From assembly GCA_019352875.1 (NCBI GenBank), contig JAAAFW010000008.1, positions 158,159 through 222,158 of the forward strand: DNA of 64,000 nucleotides, given 5' to 3'. Source of the stretch: Pedobacter cryoconitis. GTDB lineage: Bacteria > Bacteroidota > Bacteroidia > Sphingobacteriales > Sphingobacteriaceae. The notes under the pieces were generated by a model. That model saw only the letters and a program-made list of their open reading frames with translations, searched no databases and had not been told where the DNA came from. A program made the position numbers and the translations under genes. This document shows positions 52,243 to 62,073 of the stretch, piece by piece; positions within the stretch are counted from its first letter, which is position 1, and each line of letters starts with the position of its first letter.

Positions 52243-55200
52243 TTAGAAATTAAGTGTCAGTTTTGCGCTGTATATCCGATATGCCGGGTAATCGTAGAAA
52301 TCCTGATCGCCTTCCGGAGTTACTCCCGTAAAAGAGGTCCAGGTATATAAATTACGTCCGACAAGAGAGAATCTTGCTCCGCTCAGAGCTTTATGAATTC
52401 CTAAAGATTTTAAAGGTATTTTGTAACTCAGTGAAATCTCTCTCAATGACACATAGCTGCTCTTCCTGAGCCAGTAATCTGTCGTTTGCTGTGCGTTGAA
52501 AACCCCAGTAGTGAACGCTAAAGGTAATCCTGCTTCTGCAGCCTGATCTGAAAATGGCGATCTGTACTGGTAAGTAAGATATTGCTGCGTTTCATTATAT
52601 TTCTGTCCACCTTGTTTCCAGTCCAGTACTGTATATAGCGAGAACGGTCCAAGATTAAAAGTATTAGAAAATCCGATTACAAAATCTGGCTGTGCATCTC
52701 CTATGACCTTAGAGTTTCCTGTTGCTGCGTTTTCGTAAAGTAAAGGAGTTTCTGCGCCGGTGCCCATCTGACTCTTTAACACAACAAAGCCCAATTTATT
52801 AACCGTAAAATCCGATAGTGGATGAGTCCCGCCAGCTGCATTAGTAACTACATTATTGTTATTTGTCTCGAGTTGTGACAGATTCGTCAGGATACTGTAC
52901 CCATAAAAGGCAAATGGACTCACACCTTCTGCTTTCCTGAAGTCACCATCGGTAAACTCCGGGATTCCTCCTAAAGAGGTAATGGTAGAACGGATACGAC
53001 TGAACGTTATCCCCGAATTCCAGGTGAACTTACTGTTCGTAATTAAATTACCATTTACTTCCAGTTCGAGTGAGTTTGATTTTACAGCGCCAAGGTTACT
53101 ATAGATTTTTGCTGATCCTGTCGTTGGAGCAAAGGGAGGCACAAGAATGAAATCGTTTTTACTATTAGAGAATGCATAGTTAGCCTGTACATTGATTTTG
53201 TTAAACAACTGTGCATCAATACCAAATTCCAATTCTGAAGTAATAGCGCGTTTAAGATCTGTATTTTCGCGCTGTTTATAGCTTACGCCACCCGAACTGG
53301 TTAACGAAACTAGACTTTCTTTAGCACCAAATGGCGGCAGACTTCCTGCTTTACCATAAGCGACCCGAAATTTAAGTTCATTAAGTTTACCCAGATTTAC
53401 ATCCTGAGTTAACCGGTAGGCTGCAGAAACCCTTGGGAAAAATGCTGTTCCTACATCAGCCCCGAATCTGGAACTATTATCCAAACGCCCTAATACATCT
53501 AAAAAGAACTTTTCTTTCCAACCAGCCTTCAGATTTAAAAAATAGCCATAATTCACAGTTTGCTCCCACGTAGATTTAATATCACGCGTGTCTGCTGCTG
53601 CTGCTTCAAGACTCTTAACCGGGGCACTCAGATTATACCCGGAAGCAGATAATGAGGTCTCCCGGTTTTCTTCATAAACTGTTTTTAATGTGGCTCCAAA
53701 GTCAAGATCACCGATACTGTTATTATAGTTTAACTGTGCCTGACCATTTTTGGAGTTTATTTTACGGTTAAGCTCACCATAATATCCATTGTTACGGGTT
53801 ATGTCTGCCGAGATTGTCTGATAACCGATAGGATAATAATCAGACTGATTATAGTATTCATTTTGAATGGATCCGTAAACTTCTGCACTCAGCTTATCGG
53901 AGATCTTATATCTCACTTTTAATCCGGCTAGCAGATTATCTGTATTATTTGCATATTCCCGGTAACTGAGCTGGTAAAAAGGATTATTTACATTGAAGTT
54001 CTGAATGTCAAATCCATAAGGTTTGAATGCATATTTACCTGTTGCGTCTTTTTCCTGAAGATTGATAAAGGGTTCATATAATGATGTCGCATACAATAAA
54101 GATCCGCTACCGCTTGAGGTAATAGAAGCCGATGGTTTGACGGTATTAAAATACTGCAGGGTCAGGTCGAATTCCAGATTCTTTACCGGTTTATAACCAA
54201 AATTGAACAGTGCAGTCTGGCGTTTATCGGCGCCAACGGGTTCTGCAACCCCTCCCTTATATTGGTTCTGAAATGAGGCATACAGGTTATATTTCTCCCC
54301 GGAGGTGGATACCGAAACGTAATTGGTGAAATATGGATTGTTATTCAGCATATTGTCTACGTTATTATAAGTATTCTGATAGGGATGCAGGTTTAATGAA
54401 AAACCGTTTTCCTTCACATCCAGGGTTCTTGCACTGCCATTTAATACAAATGACCCGTCAGGATTAACTTTAAAGTGGTGGAACTTCGAAGTCGGTGGTA
54501 CGTTCTGTACATTACTTAATCCGAGTTCGTTATCAATGACAATATTCACCTTACCCATTCCACGGCCCTTTTTTGTAAGTACCTGGATGATCCCGCCTTC
54601 TCCCCTGGTTCCATATAATGCAGATGCCGCAGCCCCCTTTACAATCTCAATAGATTCAATATCCTGAGGGTTCAGATCTGAAAGGCTTAAAGCAGTCACA
54701 AATCCATCGATAACCAGCAGTGGTGCAATGTTTCCTGATACGGATTTTGCCCCCCTGAGGTATACTGTCGCATCGCCATTACCCGCAGACTGGCTAATTT
54801 GAATTCCAGCTACTTTTCCACGTAAACTCTGGGCAGCATCTGTCCCGGGAACTGTATTAATCTGGTCTGTACTGATTTTTGTGAGCGCGAAGCCCAGTTT
54901 CTTCCGGCTGGTACCTTCAGCTACACCGGTAACGACCACGTCCGACAGCGTTTTTGAGTCTTCCTGTAATGTGATCTGCAGATTCTTATTCCCCCTGGCT
55001 GAAAGAACCCGGGGAAGGTATCCTATAAAATTTACGCTGATACTGTCTGAACCCGCCGGTAAAGTGAGGGCAAATTCTCCTTTATGGTCGGTAATGGTTC
55101 CTGCTTTTGTGCCTTTAACTTTAATGGTTGCACCCGAAATGGGTAATTTATCGTTCTGTCCGGTTACCCGGCCTTTTATTTCCTGGCCAGAGGCCTGAAA

Positions 55201-55284
55201 ACTGAATAAAATTACAGTAGAGAACAGCCAGATTATCTTGTGGAAATGGCATAGCTGTTTCTGAACATGGAGAAATATTCGCAT
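52243..55284 (-). CDS. SusC-like TonB-dependent transporter
   Basis: 1013 residues, no internal alternative ATG near the start, with a signal part (about 17-33). CarboxypepD_reg domain about 35-115 (EIKGRVTGQNDKLPISGATI), then a plug with DVVVTGVAEGTSRKKLGFAL, AAQSLRGKVAGIQISQSAGN, PLLVIDGFV and NPQDIESIEIVKGAAASALY, the SusC family signature. It ends in a barrel closing with YSAKLTLNF (terminal Phe for assembly). Imports glycans or peptides across the outer membrane with SusD. No glycoside hydrolase or anti-sigma/sigma pair is adjacent. Confidence 0.95.
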   Translation of the reverse strand: MRIFLHVQKQLCHFHKIIWLFSTVILFSFQASGQEIKGRVTGQNDKLPISGATIKVKGTKAGTITDHKGEFALTLPAGSDSISVNFIGYLPRVLSARGNKNLQITLQEDSKTLSDVVVTGVAEGTSRKKLGFALTKISTDQINTVPGTDAAQSLRGKVAGIQISQSAGNGDATVYLRGAKSVSGNIAPLLVIDGFVTALSLSDLNPQDIESIEIVKGAAASALYGTRGEGGIIQVLTKKGRGMGKVNIVIDNELGLSNVQNVPPTSKFHHFKVNPDGSFVLNGSARTLDVKENGFSLNLHPYQNTYNNVDNMLNNNPYFTNYVSVSTSGEKYNLYASFQNQYKGGVAEPVGADKRQTALFNFGYKPVKNLEFDLTLQYFNTVKPSASITSSGSGSLLYATSLYEPFINLQEKDATGKYAFKPYGFDIQNFNVNNPFYQLSYREYANNTDNLLAGLKVRYKISDKLSAEVYGSIQNEYYNQSDYYPIGYQTISADITRNNGYYGELNRKINSKNGQAQLNYNNSIGDLDFGATLKTVYEENRETSLSASGYNLSAPVKSLEAAAADTRDIKSTWEQTVNYGYFLNLKAGWKEKFFLDVLGRLDNSSRFGADVGTAFFPRVSAAYRLTQDVNLGKLNELKFRVAYGKAGSLPPFGAKESLVSLTSSGGVSYKQRENTDLKRAITSELEFGIDAQLFNKINVQANYAFSNSKNDFILVPPFAPTTGSAKIYSNLGAVKSNSLELEVNGNLITNSKFTWNSGITFSRIRSTITSLGGIPEFTDGDFRKAEGVSPFAFYGYSILTNLSQLETNNNNVVTNAAGGTHPLSDFTVNKLGFVVLKSQMGTGAETPLLYENAATGNSKVIGDAQPDFVIGFSNTFNLGPFSLYTVLDWKQGGQKYNETQQYLTYQYRSPFSDQAAEAGLPLAFTTGVFNAQQTTDYWLRKSSYVSLREISLSYKIPLKSLGIHKALSGARFSLVGRNLYTWTSFTGVTPEGDQDFYDYPAYRIYSAKLTLNF

Positions 55285-55370
55285 ATTTAAAATGGTTTTT
55301 TAATGATTTAATTAATTAACTGGAAGATTCCGGTGCGTGATTGGCGTTACATTACCGGTATCTGATTTTG

Positions 55371-55395
55371 AGCCGGCAAGATATTCTTGCCGGTT
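55371..55395 (+). terminator. terminator-like hairpin reading rightwards inside the susC leader
   Basis: CCGGCAAGA-TAT-TCTTGCCGG, 9-bp perfect stem with a 3-nt loop (extended to 11 bp with outer pairs), followed on the plus strand by TTTGTTTTTG. There is no rightward gene before it; susC is antisense. It could end an antisense RNA or act as an attenuator-type structure in the susC leader. Confidence 0.45.
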
Positions 55396-55668
55396 TGTTT
55401 TTGTCTGGTACGTTTATTTCATCTGTTTTCTTAAGGTGGTTTAAAAGGTTAATTAAAGGTGTTTTTTGTGCGTGTACTTATCTGCTTACCTGAAATAACC
55501 GCTATAATGCACCTGCAAAATGATTTTTTGCAAATACTTATATCTCTCTTTTTACAGAGTTGGAATTAGCACCTTTTACCATTGGTAGTAGAGGTTGCCA
55601 AGACGTTATAGGGCCAATCCCTCAGTCTTTCTTTATAAGTATGATGATGAAGAACACATTAATCGGCA

Positions 55669-55676
55669 CAAATATA
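55669..55676 (-). promoter_or_regulatory. candidate -7 element for susCD
   Basis: On the minus strand TATATTTG, full TAnnTTTG match. It would start transcription near 55662 and leave a leader of nearly 380 nt before the susC ATG at 55284. A 6-bp inverted repeat (55682-55702) overlaps the expected -33 region. Confidence 0.45.
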
Positions 55677-55753
55677 TAAATAGACTACTAAATTACTAGT
55701 CTTTTGAGTAATTTAATATAATTCTCTTGCAGACGGTGGGAAACTGCATAAAA

Positions 55754-55785
55754 AAACCCGGCTGATTGCGCAATCAGCCGGGTTT
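55754..55785 (-). terminator. terminator after the Oar-like receptor gene
   Basis: A perfect 32-bp palindrome: AAACCCGGCTGATTGC followed by its reverse complement GCAATCAGCCGGGTTT, 24 bp after the stop of the receptor gene, with A and T runs at the edges. Confidence 0.92.
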
Positions 55786-55808
55786 AAAAGATTTGAAGAA
55801 ATTAAATA

Positions 55809-58800
55809 TTAAAAGCTATATCTCAAGCCAAACTGCATTTGAAAACGGGAACCAAAGAAGTCTTTTGAATAGGTGCTTGTATTTGCCTGATCAAATGTAT
55901 AAGTTGGATTTACCGTAGCGGAACCAGGAGTTGCCGCTTTTAAACCAATACTTGCCATAGAATTATAAGTATTTGGAGAGAAATATTGAACACCCCAGTT
56001 TTTATTAAGCAGGTTAGTCAGGTTTACGATATCATAAGTAAAAGTAAGGCTCTGCTTTTTAGCACCACTTCCTGCAACAAAGATATCTTGTGAGAAACGG
56101 AAATCTGCCTGTACATTCCATGGTGTGCGTGCTCCGTTACGTTCTGTGAACTGTCCTCTTCTTGTTTTCAAGTATTTATCTCCATCAATAAAGGAATCGA
56201 AAGCAGCTACCTGACTGGCCGCCGTTGCTAAGACCGCTCCGTTTGCATCTTTCAGATCGGTAATGAAATTAGCAGTTTCTCCAGCTTTAGGAATATACAT
56301 TAAACTCACGTTCTGCCCTGTTCCATTGATTGTAGTATTCAGTAATCCATAAGAATATGGTGAACCTGATTGTGCACTGAAGAACAGCGAGAAGTTAGAT
56401 ACATATTTACTCTCGCGGTCCCAGGCATGTCTGAAGTTAAGGGTCGCTACAATACGGTTACGGATGTCAAAATTGGAATAAGCAAGTTGCGGATTATTCG
56501 GACTTAATGACTGGTTCAACTGCCAGTTGGATTCCATTGAGTTACGGATACCATTAGTGATATCTTTTGACTGTCCGTAAGTATAAGCTCCCATTACATC
56601 AAGACCAAAAGGGAATGATTTACTTACCTGACCTGTTAAGCTATAACGATATCCTTTTCCTGTATTTGACAATAGATAAGCATTGCTATAGGCTGGATTA
56701 ATTGCCTGGTTATTATTTACTTTCTGATAAATCGGCTGCTGATGATTTACATCATAAGGATAGTAAATCGGGTTATCCAGGAAGTTGATCTGTTGAAATT
56801 TAAGATCATGTATAACTTTAGTATAAATACCTTCTACCGTAAACTTCCAGTTATCATCTGTTTTGTAATCAAATGCCAGACTTGTTCTCCATGTTTTCGG
56901 CATTTTGAAGTTGTTGTCAATCAGATCGACCTGAGTCGCCCCATTGGCATCATTAACATTCACGCCTTGTTTAGAAACATAACCCGCCTCACCGTTTCCG
57001 GTTAATGCATCTTTAATCGGGTCTGAACCTGGTGCCGGCTTTACTGGTGAGGAACCTGTATAAGTATATTTCTTATCAAATCCGCCGTAAGTAACTCCAT
57101 TATTATAATAAGCATAACCTAACCATGCGAATGGAACACGTCCGGTAAATAATCCGCTACCACCACGTAATACCATCTTCTGATCGCCATTAATATCATA
57201 ATTAAAACCAACTCTTGGTGAGATCTGAATCTGTCCCAGGAAATCATTTTTAATATCTTTTGGAAGTGTATAGGTAAATGTATTACCATAGTTAGGATCT
57301 ACAGGCGCATTGACAGTTTTATCGCTCAAAGGCTGTTTATTCGGCAGATCTGCCAGATCGAAACGTACACCGTAAGTTAATTTAAAGCGGTCGGTCACCT
57401 GGTATTGATCTTCTCCATATACACTATACATATTCAGCTTGAATTCCGCTGGTGGATTAGACATGATGTAATCCCTTGAATTATCTGTATAATTGAAGTT
57501 TGTACGAACGCGGTTTGGTTTGTTAGCAAGGAAATCTGCAACATTTGAATAGGCAACCCTACCGTTCCAGGCATTTACAAAACCATAGTTGATATTATAC
57601 AATTCATTGTGTGTACCTATTGTGAAAGTATGCTTTCCTTTGGTAAAAGTATAGTTATCCGTGAATTCAAAGGTTTTTTGCTTCATATTGAATATACTGG
57701 CTTCACGGTCTGTACCCAAAAAGATAGTTCCACCGTGCCCGCCAATTTCGATTTGTGGAATAGCAGGATCTGAAGTAGGATCCCTGAAATCATGAATATT
57801 TGAATAACCAATTACCAGACTGTTCGAAGCATCATTGGAAAGTCTGCTTTTCAATTCTGCAACAGTAGAGCTCTGATTGTTAGTTTGTTTGTAATCTATG
57901 CCACCAAATCTGAAGTTGGCCTGATCACGTTCTAAATTCGTCGCAGTAGAGCGAATCGTGTTATTGCGGATTGTTAACTGATTTTTATCATTAATGTTCC
58001 AGTCCAAACGGTTAAAGAACTTATTTGATTTCGCATAAATATTATAATCTCCTGCTGAACCTGCATCAATTCCATAATTGGTCTTCATGTAATTGGTAAT
58101 CAGATTAGCTTCATCGGCAGTGATTACTTTCATATCCGGAGATCCTGCACCTAAAATAACGGGATCCTGACGTCTGGTGATCTCTTCATTAGTAAAGAAG
58201 AACAGTTTGTTTTTAATGATCGGGAAACCTAATCTAAATCCGGTCTGATAGTCATGGAAAGATGACGGCTCTTTACTATTATCACCAGCTTTATTCCTGC
58301 CTATCAGGGAAGCATTACGTCCGTACCCATAAACTGATCCTGAAACATCATTGGTACCGGAGCGTGTAACAGCATTTACACTACCGCCCGTAAAATTTCC
58401 AATTTTCACATCGTAAGGTGCCAGCAGAACCTGAACATCCTGAATTGCATCTATAGATACCGGATTAGTTCTTGTACTGCTTCCAGGCATACCTGAACTA
58501 CCACTTTGTCCGCCCAGTGAAGGGCTGAATCCAATTGCATCATTATTAATCGCACCATCAATAGTAACGTTATTATACCTGAAGTTGGTTCCAACAAAAG
58601 AGTTGTCTTTACTTCCCTGTGGTGTTACCCGCGTTACGTCTGTCAAGCTCCGGCTTACTGTCGGCATGTTTTTAATCTGCTCTTCTCCGATACGGGTGCC
58701 TGCGCCTATTTTGGTCCCGCCTCTGGTACCTGCCACAACAACTTCACCGAGTTGCGTGCCTTCATCTTCTAGAGTGAAATCAAGACGCTGATCTGCACCT

Positions 58801-59108
58801 AAACTAAGATTGATATTTTCTTTTTCCTGTTTACTGTAGCCTACATAACTAACTGTTACTTTATACGGCCCGCCAGGGTTTAAGTTATTTACCCGATAAG
58901 CACCTTCTGCACTGGTCATTGCGCCGTATTTTGTACCTGTTGGCACATGTATAATGAGTACACTTGCTCCCGGAATAGTCTCTCCTTTAGCATCGCGAAC
59001 TTTACCGTTCATACTTGATGTAGTTACCTGCGCACTTACGCTGAATCCTGCACATACAAGTACCATCAGGATTAAGTGTTTTAAGTTGATAGTAAGTATC
59101 CTCTTCAT
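55809..59108 (-). CDS. Oar-like TonB-dependent receptor
   Basis: 1099 residues from ATG 59108; the earlier ATG at 59144 gives 12 extra residues that do not resemble a signal peptide. Signal peptide about 8-28. CarboxypepD_reg about 35-115 (VTTSSMNGKVRDAKGETIPG, SVLIIHVPTGTKYGAMT). Plug with GTRGGTKIGAGTRIGEEQIK, IDAIQDVQVLLAPYDVKIGN and VNAVTRSGTNDVSGSVYGYG, which is the Oar-type plug (VNAVTRSGTN). The barrel ends FGSRFQMQFGLRYSF. Members import peptides or other large compounds, or act in cell envelope integrity. The phased repeats 59184-59238 lie directly upstream, so regulated expression is likely. Confidence 0.93.
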   Translation of the reverse strand: MKRILTINLKHLILMVLVCAGFSVSAQVTTSSMNGKVRDAKGETIPGASVLIIHVPTGTKYGAMTSAEGAYRVNNLNPGGPYKVTVSYVGYSKQEKENINLSLGADQRLDFTLEDEGTQLGEVVVAGTRGGTKIGAGTRIGEEQIKNMPTVSRSLTDVTRVTPQGSKDNSFVGTNFRYNNVTIDGAINNDAIGFSPSLGGQSGSSGMPGSSTRTNPVSIDAIQDVQVLLAPYDVKIGNFTGGSVNAVTRSGTNDVSGSVYGYGRNASLIGRNKAGDNSKEPSSFHDYQTGFRLGFPIIKNKLFFFTNEEITRRQDPVILGAGSPDMKVITADEANLITNYMKTNYGIDAGSAGDYNIYAKSNKFFNRLDWNINDKNQLTIRNNTIRSTATNLERDQANFRFGGIDYKQTNNQSSTVAELKSRLSNDASNSLVIGYSNIHDFRDPTSDPAIPQIEIGGHGGTIFLGTDREASIFNMKQKTFEFTDNYTFTKGKHTFTIGTHNELYNINYGFVNAWNGRVAYSNVADFLANKPNRVRTNFNYTDNSRDYIMSNPPAEFKLNMYSVYGEDQYQVTDRFKLTYGVRFDLADLPNKQPLSDKTVNAPVDPNYGNTFTYTLPKDIKNDFLGQIQISPRVGFNYDINGDQKMVLRGGSGLFTGRVPFAWLGYAYYNNGVTYGGFDKKYTYTGSSPVKPAPGSDPIKDALTGNGEAGYVSKQGVNVNDANGATQVDLIDNNFKMPKTWRTSLAFDYKTDDNWKFTVEGIYTKVIHDLKFQQINFLDNPIYYPYDVNHQQPIYQKVNNNQAINPAYSNAYLLSNTGKGYRYSLTGQVSKSFPFGLDVMGAYTYGQSKDITNGIRNSMESNWQLNQSLSPNNPQLAYSNFDIRNRIVATLNFRHAWDRESKYVSNFSLFFSAQSGSPYSYGLLNTTINGTGQNVSLMYIPKAGETANFITDLKDANGAVLATAASQVAAFDSFIDGDKYLKTRRGQFTERNGARTPWNVQADFRFSQDIFVAGSGAKKQSLTFTYDIVNLTNLLNKNWGVQYFSPNTYNSMASIGLKAATPGSATVNPTYTFDQANTSTYSKDFFGSRFQMQFGLRYSF

Positions 59109-59157
59109 TTTGCTGATTTTGTTTTCCCAAAAAAAGCAACGCAAGATGATCTTAACA

Positions 59158-59199
59158 TTAATTCCATGTTAATCTATTTCTGAATTAACATGGAATTAA
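59158..59199. repeat. 16-bp perfect inverted repeat upstream of the Oar-like gene
   Basis: TTAATTCCATGTTAAT (59158-59173) and ATTAACATGGAATTAA (59184-59199) with a 10-nt spacer CTATTTCTGA, 50 bp before the ATG. It could be an operator or an RNA hairpin in the leader. The right arm is also the first unit of the phased array. Confidence 0.75.
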
Positions 59200-59238
59200 A
59201 ACGAGATTAAAACGGAGTTAAAACTAAATTAAAACAGG
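59184..59238 (-). promoter_or_regulatory. five 11-bp-phased direct repeats upstream of the Oar-like receptor
   Basis: Units ATTAACATGGA, ATTAAAACGAG, ATTAAAACGGA, GTTAAAACTAA and ATTAAAACAGG start at 59184, 59195, 59206, 59217 and 59228, an exact 11-bp step. On the minus strand the unit reads GTTTTAAT. This spacing is that of direct-repeat boxes bound by OmpR/PhoB-type response regulators (Pho box). It is therefore a candidate regulated promoter region for the receptor. The receptor may thus be induced by nutrient limitation, which is inference. Confidence 0.65.
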
Positions 59239-59417
59239 CCTCTGAAGGAGTTATTGCAAACATCGGTTAAACATCACTGAACAATCTTCCTGAGCAGGCC
59301 CGTTCCAATCTGCTTAATTTCCGGTTAAGCGTGTATTAAATTTATGTTAACACGACCAGGTTCAGGCGGAAATCTGCGGGAACCAGTAAATTTCCAGTTG
59401 AAATTTAACTTATTTTA

Positions 59418-59828
59418 TCACTTCATAGAGTGAAAACCAATCGGATTTCCTTCTGTGTCAGCACAAATCCCGCAGAAGCCATACTGCCCAATCGACATCT
59501 TCTGGTTAAGCACCTTTCCACCTGCCGCTTCGACCCGCGAGATTTCCAGCGCACAGTCGTCACATTCAAAATAAATAAGCGTTCCGCCTGTACCAGGTCC
59601 GGCCATTGATGATTTCACTAAAGCCCCGCTAATACCAGGTGCATCCATTACTCCAGGAAAAAACAGCATTTCATAATTTTCATCACAGTCTTCTTCATTC
59701 CCAACTCCCTCGGGTTTAGGCATATGCTGCATTTCAATATTTAACACAGTCTGATAAAATTTTTGGGCTCTGCCCATGTCTTCTACATAAATCTCTGCCC
59801 ATGCAAAAGGATTTTTAAAATCTGTCAT
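59418..59828 (-). CDS. VOC (glyoxalase/bleomycin-resistance fold) protein
   Basis: 136 residues forming one VOC domain of paired beta-alpha-beta-beta-beta units: PFAWAEIYVEDMGRAQKFYQ at the start and the second half GGTLIYFECDDCALEISRVE and GQYGFCGICADTEGNPIGFH. The first-half metal position has Glu (WAEIYVED) and the second Glu/His (ADTEGN, GFHS). Substrate unknown. The gene stands alone. Confidence 0.9.
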   Translation of the reverse strand: MTDFKNPFAWAEIYVEDMGRAQKFYQTVLNIEMQHMPKPEGVGNEEDCDENYEMLFFPGVMDAPGISGALVKSSMAGPGTGGTLIYFECDDCALEISRVEAAGGKVLNQKMSIGQYGFCGICADTEGNPIGFHSMK

Positions 59829-60027
59829 CTCTTTAAGGTTTTTGTTTTGTCCGCAGATACTTGCCCCCTGTAAAGGATTGGTTTCTGTTTCTATATAAAT
59901 GTCAGCTTAATCCAACGGGAACGTGATAGCCAAAAAGGACAAATGAAAGGTGTGTTTGAGTCATTCCTTGGCGCCGTAAATTGATAGAATGGTTATTATT
60001 TGTTAACCTTGATAGTAGATATTCCAA

Positions 60028-61113
60028 ATGACTGTAAAAACCACAACCCAAAATACATTGCAAAGCAAAAAACATTTCGAAATTCTGGATGGCCTCAGAG
60101 GGATTGCTGCTATTGCAATAGTGGTTTTCCATTTTATGGAAATAGCCTATTCAGATCTCAGCCAGAATTTTATCTCACATGGCTTTTTAGCAGTCGACTT
60201 TTTTTTCTGCCTGTCGGGCTTCGTGATTGGATATGCATATGACGACAGAATAGGTAAAATGGGCCTAACTTCCTTCTTTAAAACCAGACTGATCAGATTA
60301 CATCCGCTGGTTATTCTGGGTTCTGTATTAGGCCTGCTAGCTTTCCTTTATGACCCTTTTGGCGGTCATCCTGAATTATACAGCACCGGAAAAATTATTG
60401 TGATCTTCTTCAGTTCAATACTGCTCATTCCCTATCCGGTTGTAGACGAACGTTTCTTCAATCTGTTTGCACTTAATGCACCATCGTGGTCCTTATTCTG
60501 GGAATATGTGGCCAACCTGGTGTATGCTTTGATACTTTTCAGGACGACACGCAGTATTATTTTCATATTAACTGCAATTGCTGCGATTGCCTTGTTCACG
60601 ATTGGTTATCAGAAAGGCGCTTTACTGGGTGGCTGGGATGGCTCCAGTTTCTGGGACGGTTTTATCCGGATTTCCTATTCTTTTCTGGCCGGACTACTGA
60701 TCTACCGTTCTAACTGGATTATTAAAAATAAACTTGGTTTTACCGGACTGTCTATTTTGTTACTACTCGCATTCATTATGCCTCACTCAAACTGGAACTG
60801 GCTCACCGAACCGCTGGTCGTACTCTTCTATTTCCCTCTGCTTATTTCGTTAGGTGCAGGGGCCGCACTCAGTGAAAGCCTCAAAAAGATATGCTTGTTC
60901 TTCGGAAGGATTTCCTATCCTTTATATATGACACATTATGCAGTAATCTGGATGTTCTTCAATTATTATACAACTCATCAGCCTGGACCTGCACAGTTAT
61001 TCTGGATTATTTCGGCGGGCACTTTACTGTTAATCAGCTTTGCTTACCTGGCTATGATAATTTACGACATCCCGGTGCGCAACTATCTGACCCGAAAATT
61101 TAAAAAAGGATAA
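60028..61113 (+). CDS. acyltransferase 3 family membrane protein
   Basis: 361 residues with about ten helices. Family pattern: EILDGLRGIAAIAIVVFHFM with the His at 35, FKTRLIRLHPLVILG, and APSWSLFWEYVANLVYAL. Length and pattern match the short OafA-like form. It could acylate a surface glycan or lipid; unlike the copy at 688 it lies outside the exopolysaccharide locus. It is followed at 16 bp by a GNAT gene, so the two may act together. Confidence 0.9.
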   Translation: MTVKTTTQNTLQSKKHFEILDGLRGIAAIAIVVFHFMEIAYSDLSQNFISHGFLAVDFFFCLSGFVIGYAYDDRIGKMGLTSFFKTRLIRLHPLVILGSVLGLLAFLYDPFGGHPELYSTGKIIVIFFSSILLIPYPVVDERFFNLFALNAPSWSLFWEYVANLVYALILFRTTRSIIFILTAIAAIALFTIGYQKGALLGGWDGSSFWDGFIRISYSFLAGLLIYRSNWIIKNKLGFTGLSILLLLAFIMPHSNWNWLTEPLVVLFYFPLLISLGAGAALSESLKKICLFFGRISYPLYMTHYAVIWMFFNYYTTHQPGPAQLFWIISAGTLLLISFAYLAMIIYDIPVRNYLTRKFKKG

Positions 61114-61129
61114 ATTACTCTTAAATCAT

Positions 61130-62032
61130 ATGAGAAAAACAACGATAATCCACGATGATGAGTATGAAATCGTAAGTGCCTACAGAGACAATAAACGCTT
61201 GAGGTACAGCTTTAATGACTTAACTCAGCAAACGTATAAATTTGATTTCGAAAACTGGTTTAACCTGGGGTACTGGGGCGAAAACTATATACCCTATTCG
61301 TTGGTAAAAGACGATAAAATTGTAGCGAATGTTTCTGTGAATATTATTGACTTTGATATTCAGGGAGACAGAAGGCAATATATCCAGATAGGAACGGTAA
61401 TGACCGATAAAGATTACCGCAATCTCGGGCTGAGCAGATTCCTGATGGAACTCGTTATCAGCGAATGGGAATCTGAAACTGATTTAATTTATCTTTTCGC
61501 AAATAATACTGTTCTGGATTTCTACCCCAAATTTGGATTTCAGTCCATCAGTGAATATGAATATACAAGGTCGGCGCCATTCCGCAGAACCGACAGAGAG
61601 GTTATACAACTGGATATGTCCGATGCAGCTGCCCGGCAGACGTTATATGATATGGCAGACAAATCTGTAATATCAGCCAAACTATCCATGCTTAATAATG
61701 CGAATCTGGTCTTATTTTACTGTACTTCTTTCATGCGCGACCAGGTTTTTTACGTGCCGGATTTACATGCAATTGTAATTGCTGAATTTGAAACGGAACG
61801 CTGTTACCTGCACGACATCTTCTGCCGGGAACAAATTTCCGTCGACGAAATTATTAATTCAATTGTACGTAGCAACACAAAAAAAGTGGTACTGGGATTC
61901 GCTCCTGCTAAATCTTCTGCTTACGATATTGAAATACTGACTACTGAACCTGACACGCTTTTTGTGAAACCAGGTATAGCTGAGCTTTTCAACCGGGAGC
62001 TGTTAAGATTTCCGGTTTTGTCTCATGCCTGA
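61130..62032 (+). CDS. GNAT-family N-acetyltransferase
   Basis: 300 residues. The acetyl-CoA-binding part of GNAT is at about 75-115: YIQIGTVMTDKDYRNLGLSR with the loop YRNLGLSRFLM replacing the classic RxxGxG, followed by LIYLFANNTVLDFYPKFGFQ. The C-terminal half (about 150-300) is a second domain, as in larger GNATs with SCP-type or unrelated ends. Substrate not evident. It is preceded by the acyltransferase gene at 16 bp and followed after 41 bp by a VIT-type transporter. Confidence 0.85.
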   Translation: MRKTTIIHDDEYEIVSAYRDNKRLRYSFNDLTQQTYKFDFENWFNLGYWGENYIPYSLVKDDKIVANVSVNIIDFDIQGDRRQYIQIGTVMTDKDYRNLGLSRFLMELVISEWESETDLIYLFANNTVLDFYPKFGFQSISEYEYTRSAPFRRTDREVIQLDMSDAAARQTLYDMADKSVISAKLSMLNNANLVLFYCTSFMRDQVFYVPDLHAIVIAEFETERCYLHDIFCREQISVDEIINSIVRSNTKKVVLGFAPAKSSAYDIEILTTEPDTLFVKPGIAELFNRELLRFPVLSHA

Positions 62033-62073
62033 TTTTAAAGCGTCTATAATTTGCTTTAAATTATGATATCAAT

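Larger units (their letters stand above)
55285..55753. other. long leader region upstream of susC
   Basis: About 470 bp without a supported frame. It holds the candidate -7 element 55669-55676 and the hairpin 55371-55395. AGGT-type repeats at 55433, 55445 and 55456 (steps 12 and 11 bp) were noted but could be chance. AGACTA (55682-55687) and TAGTCT (55697-55702) form a 6-bp inverted repeat near the promoter. Confidence 0.4.

Noticed and set aside
55433..55465. AAGGT repeats with 12 and 11 bp steps before susC
   Set aside because: Only three short units with low information; not distinguishable from chance.
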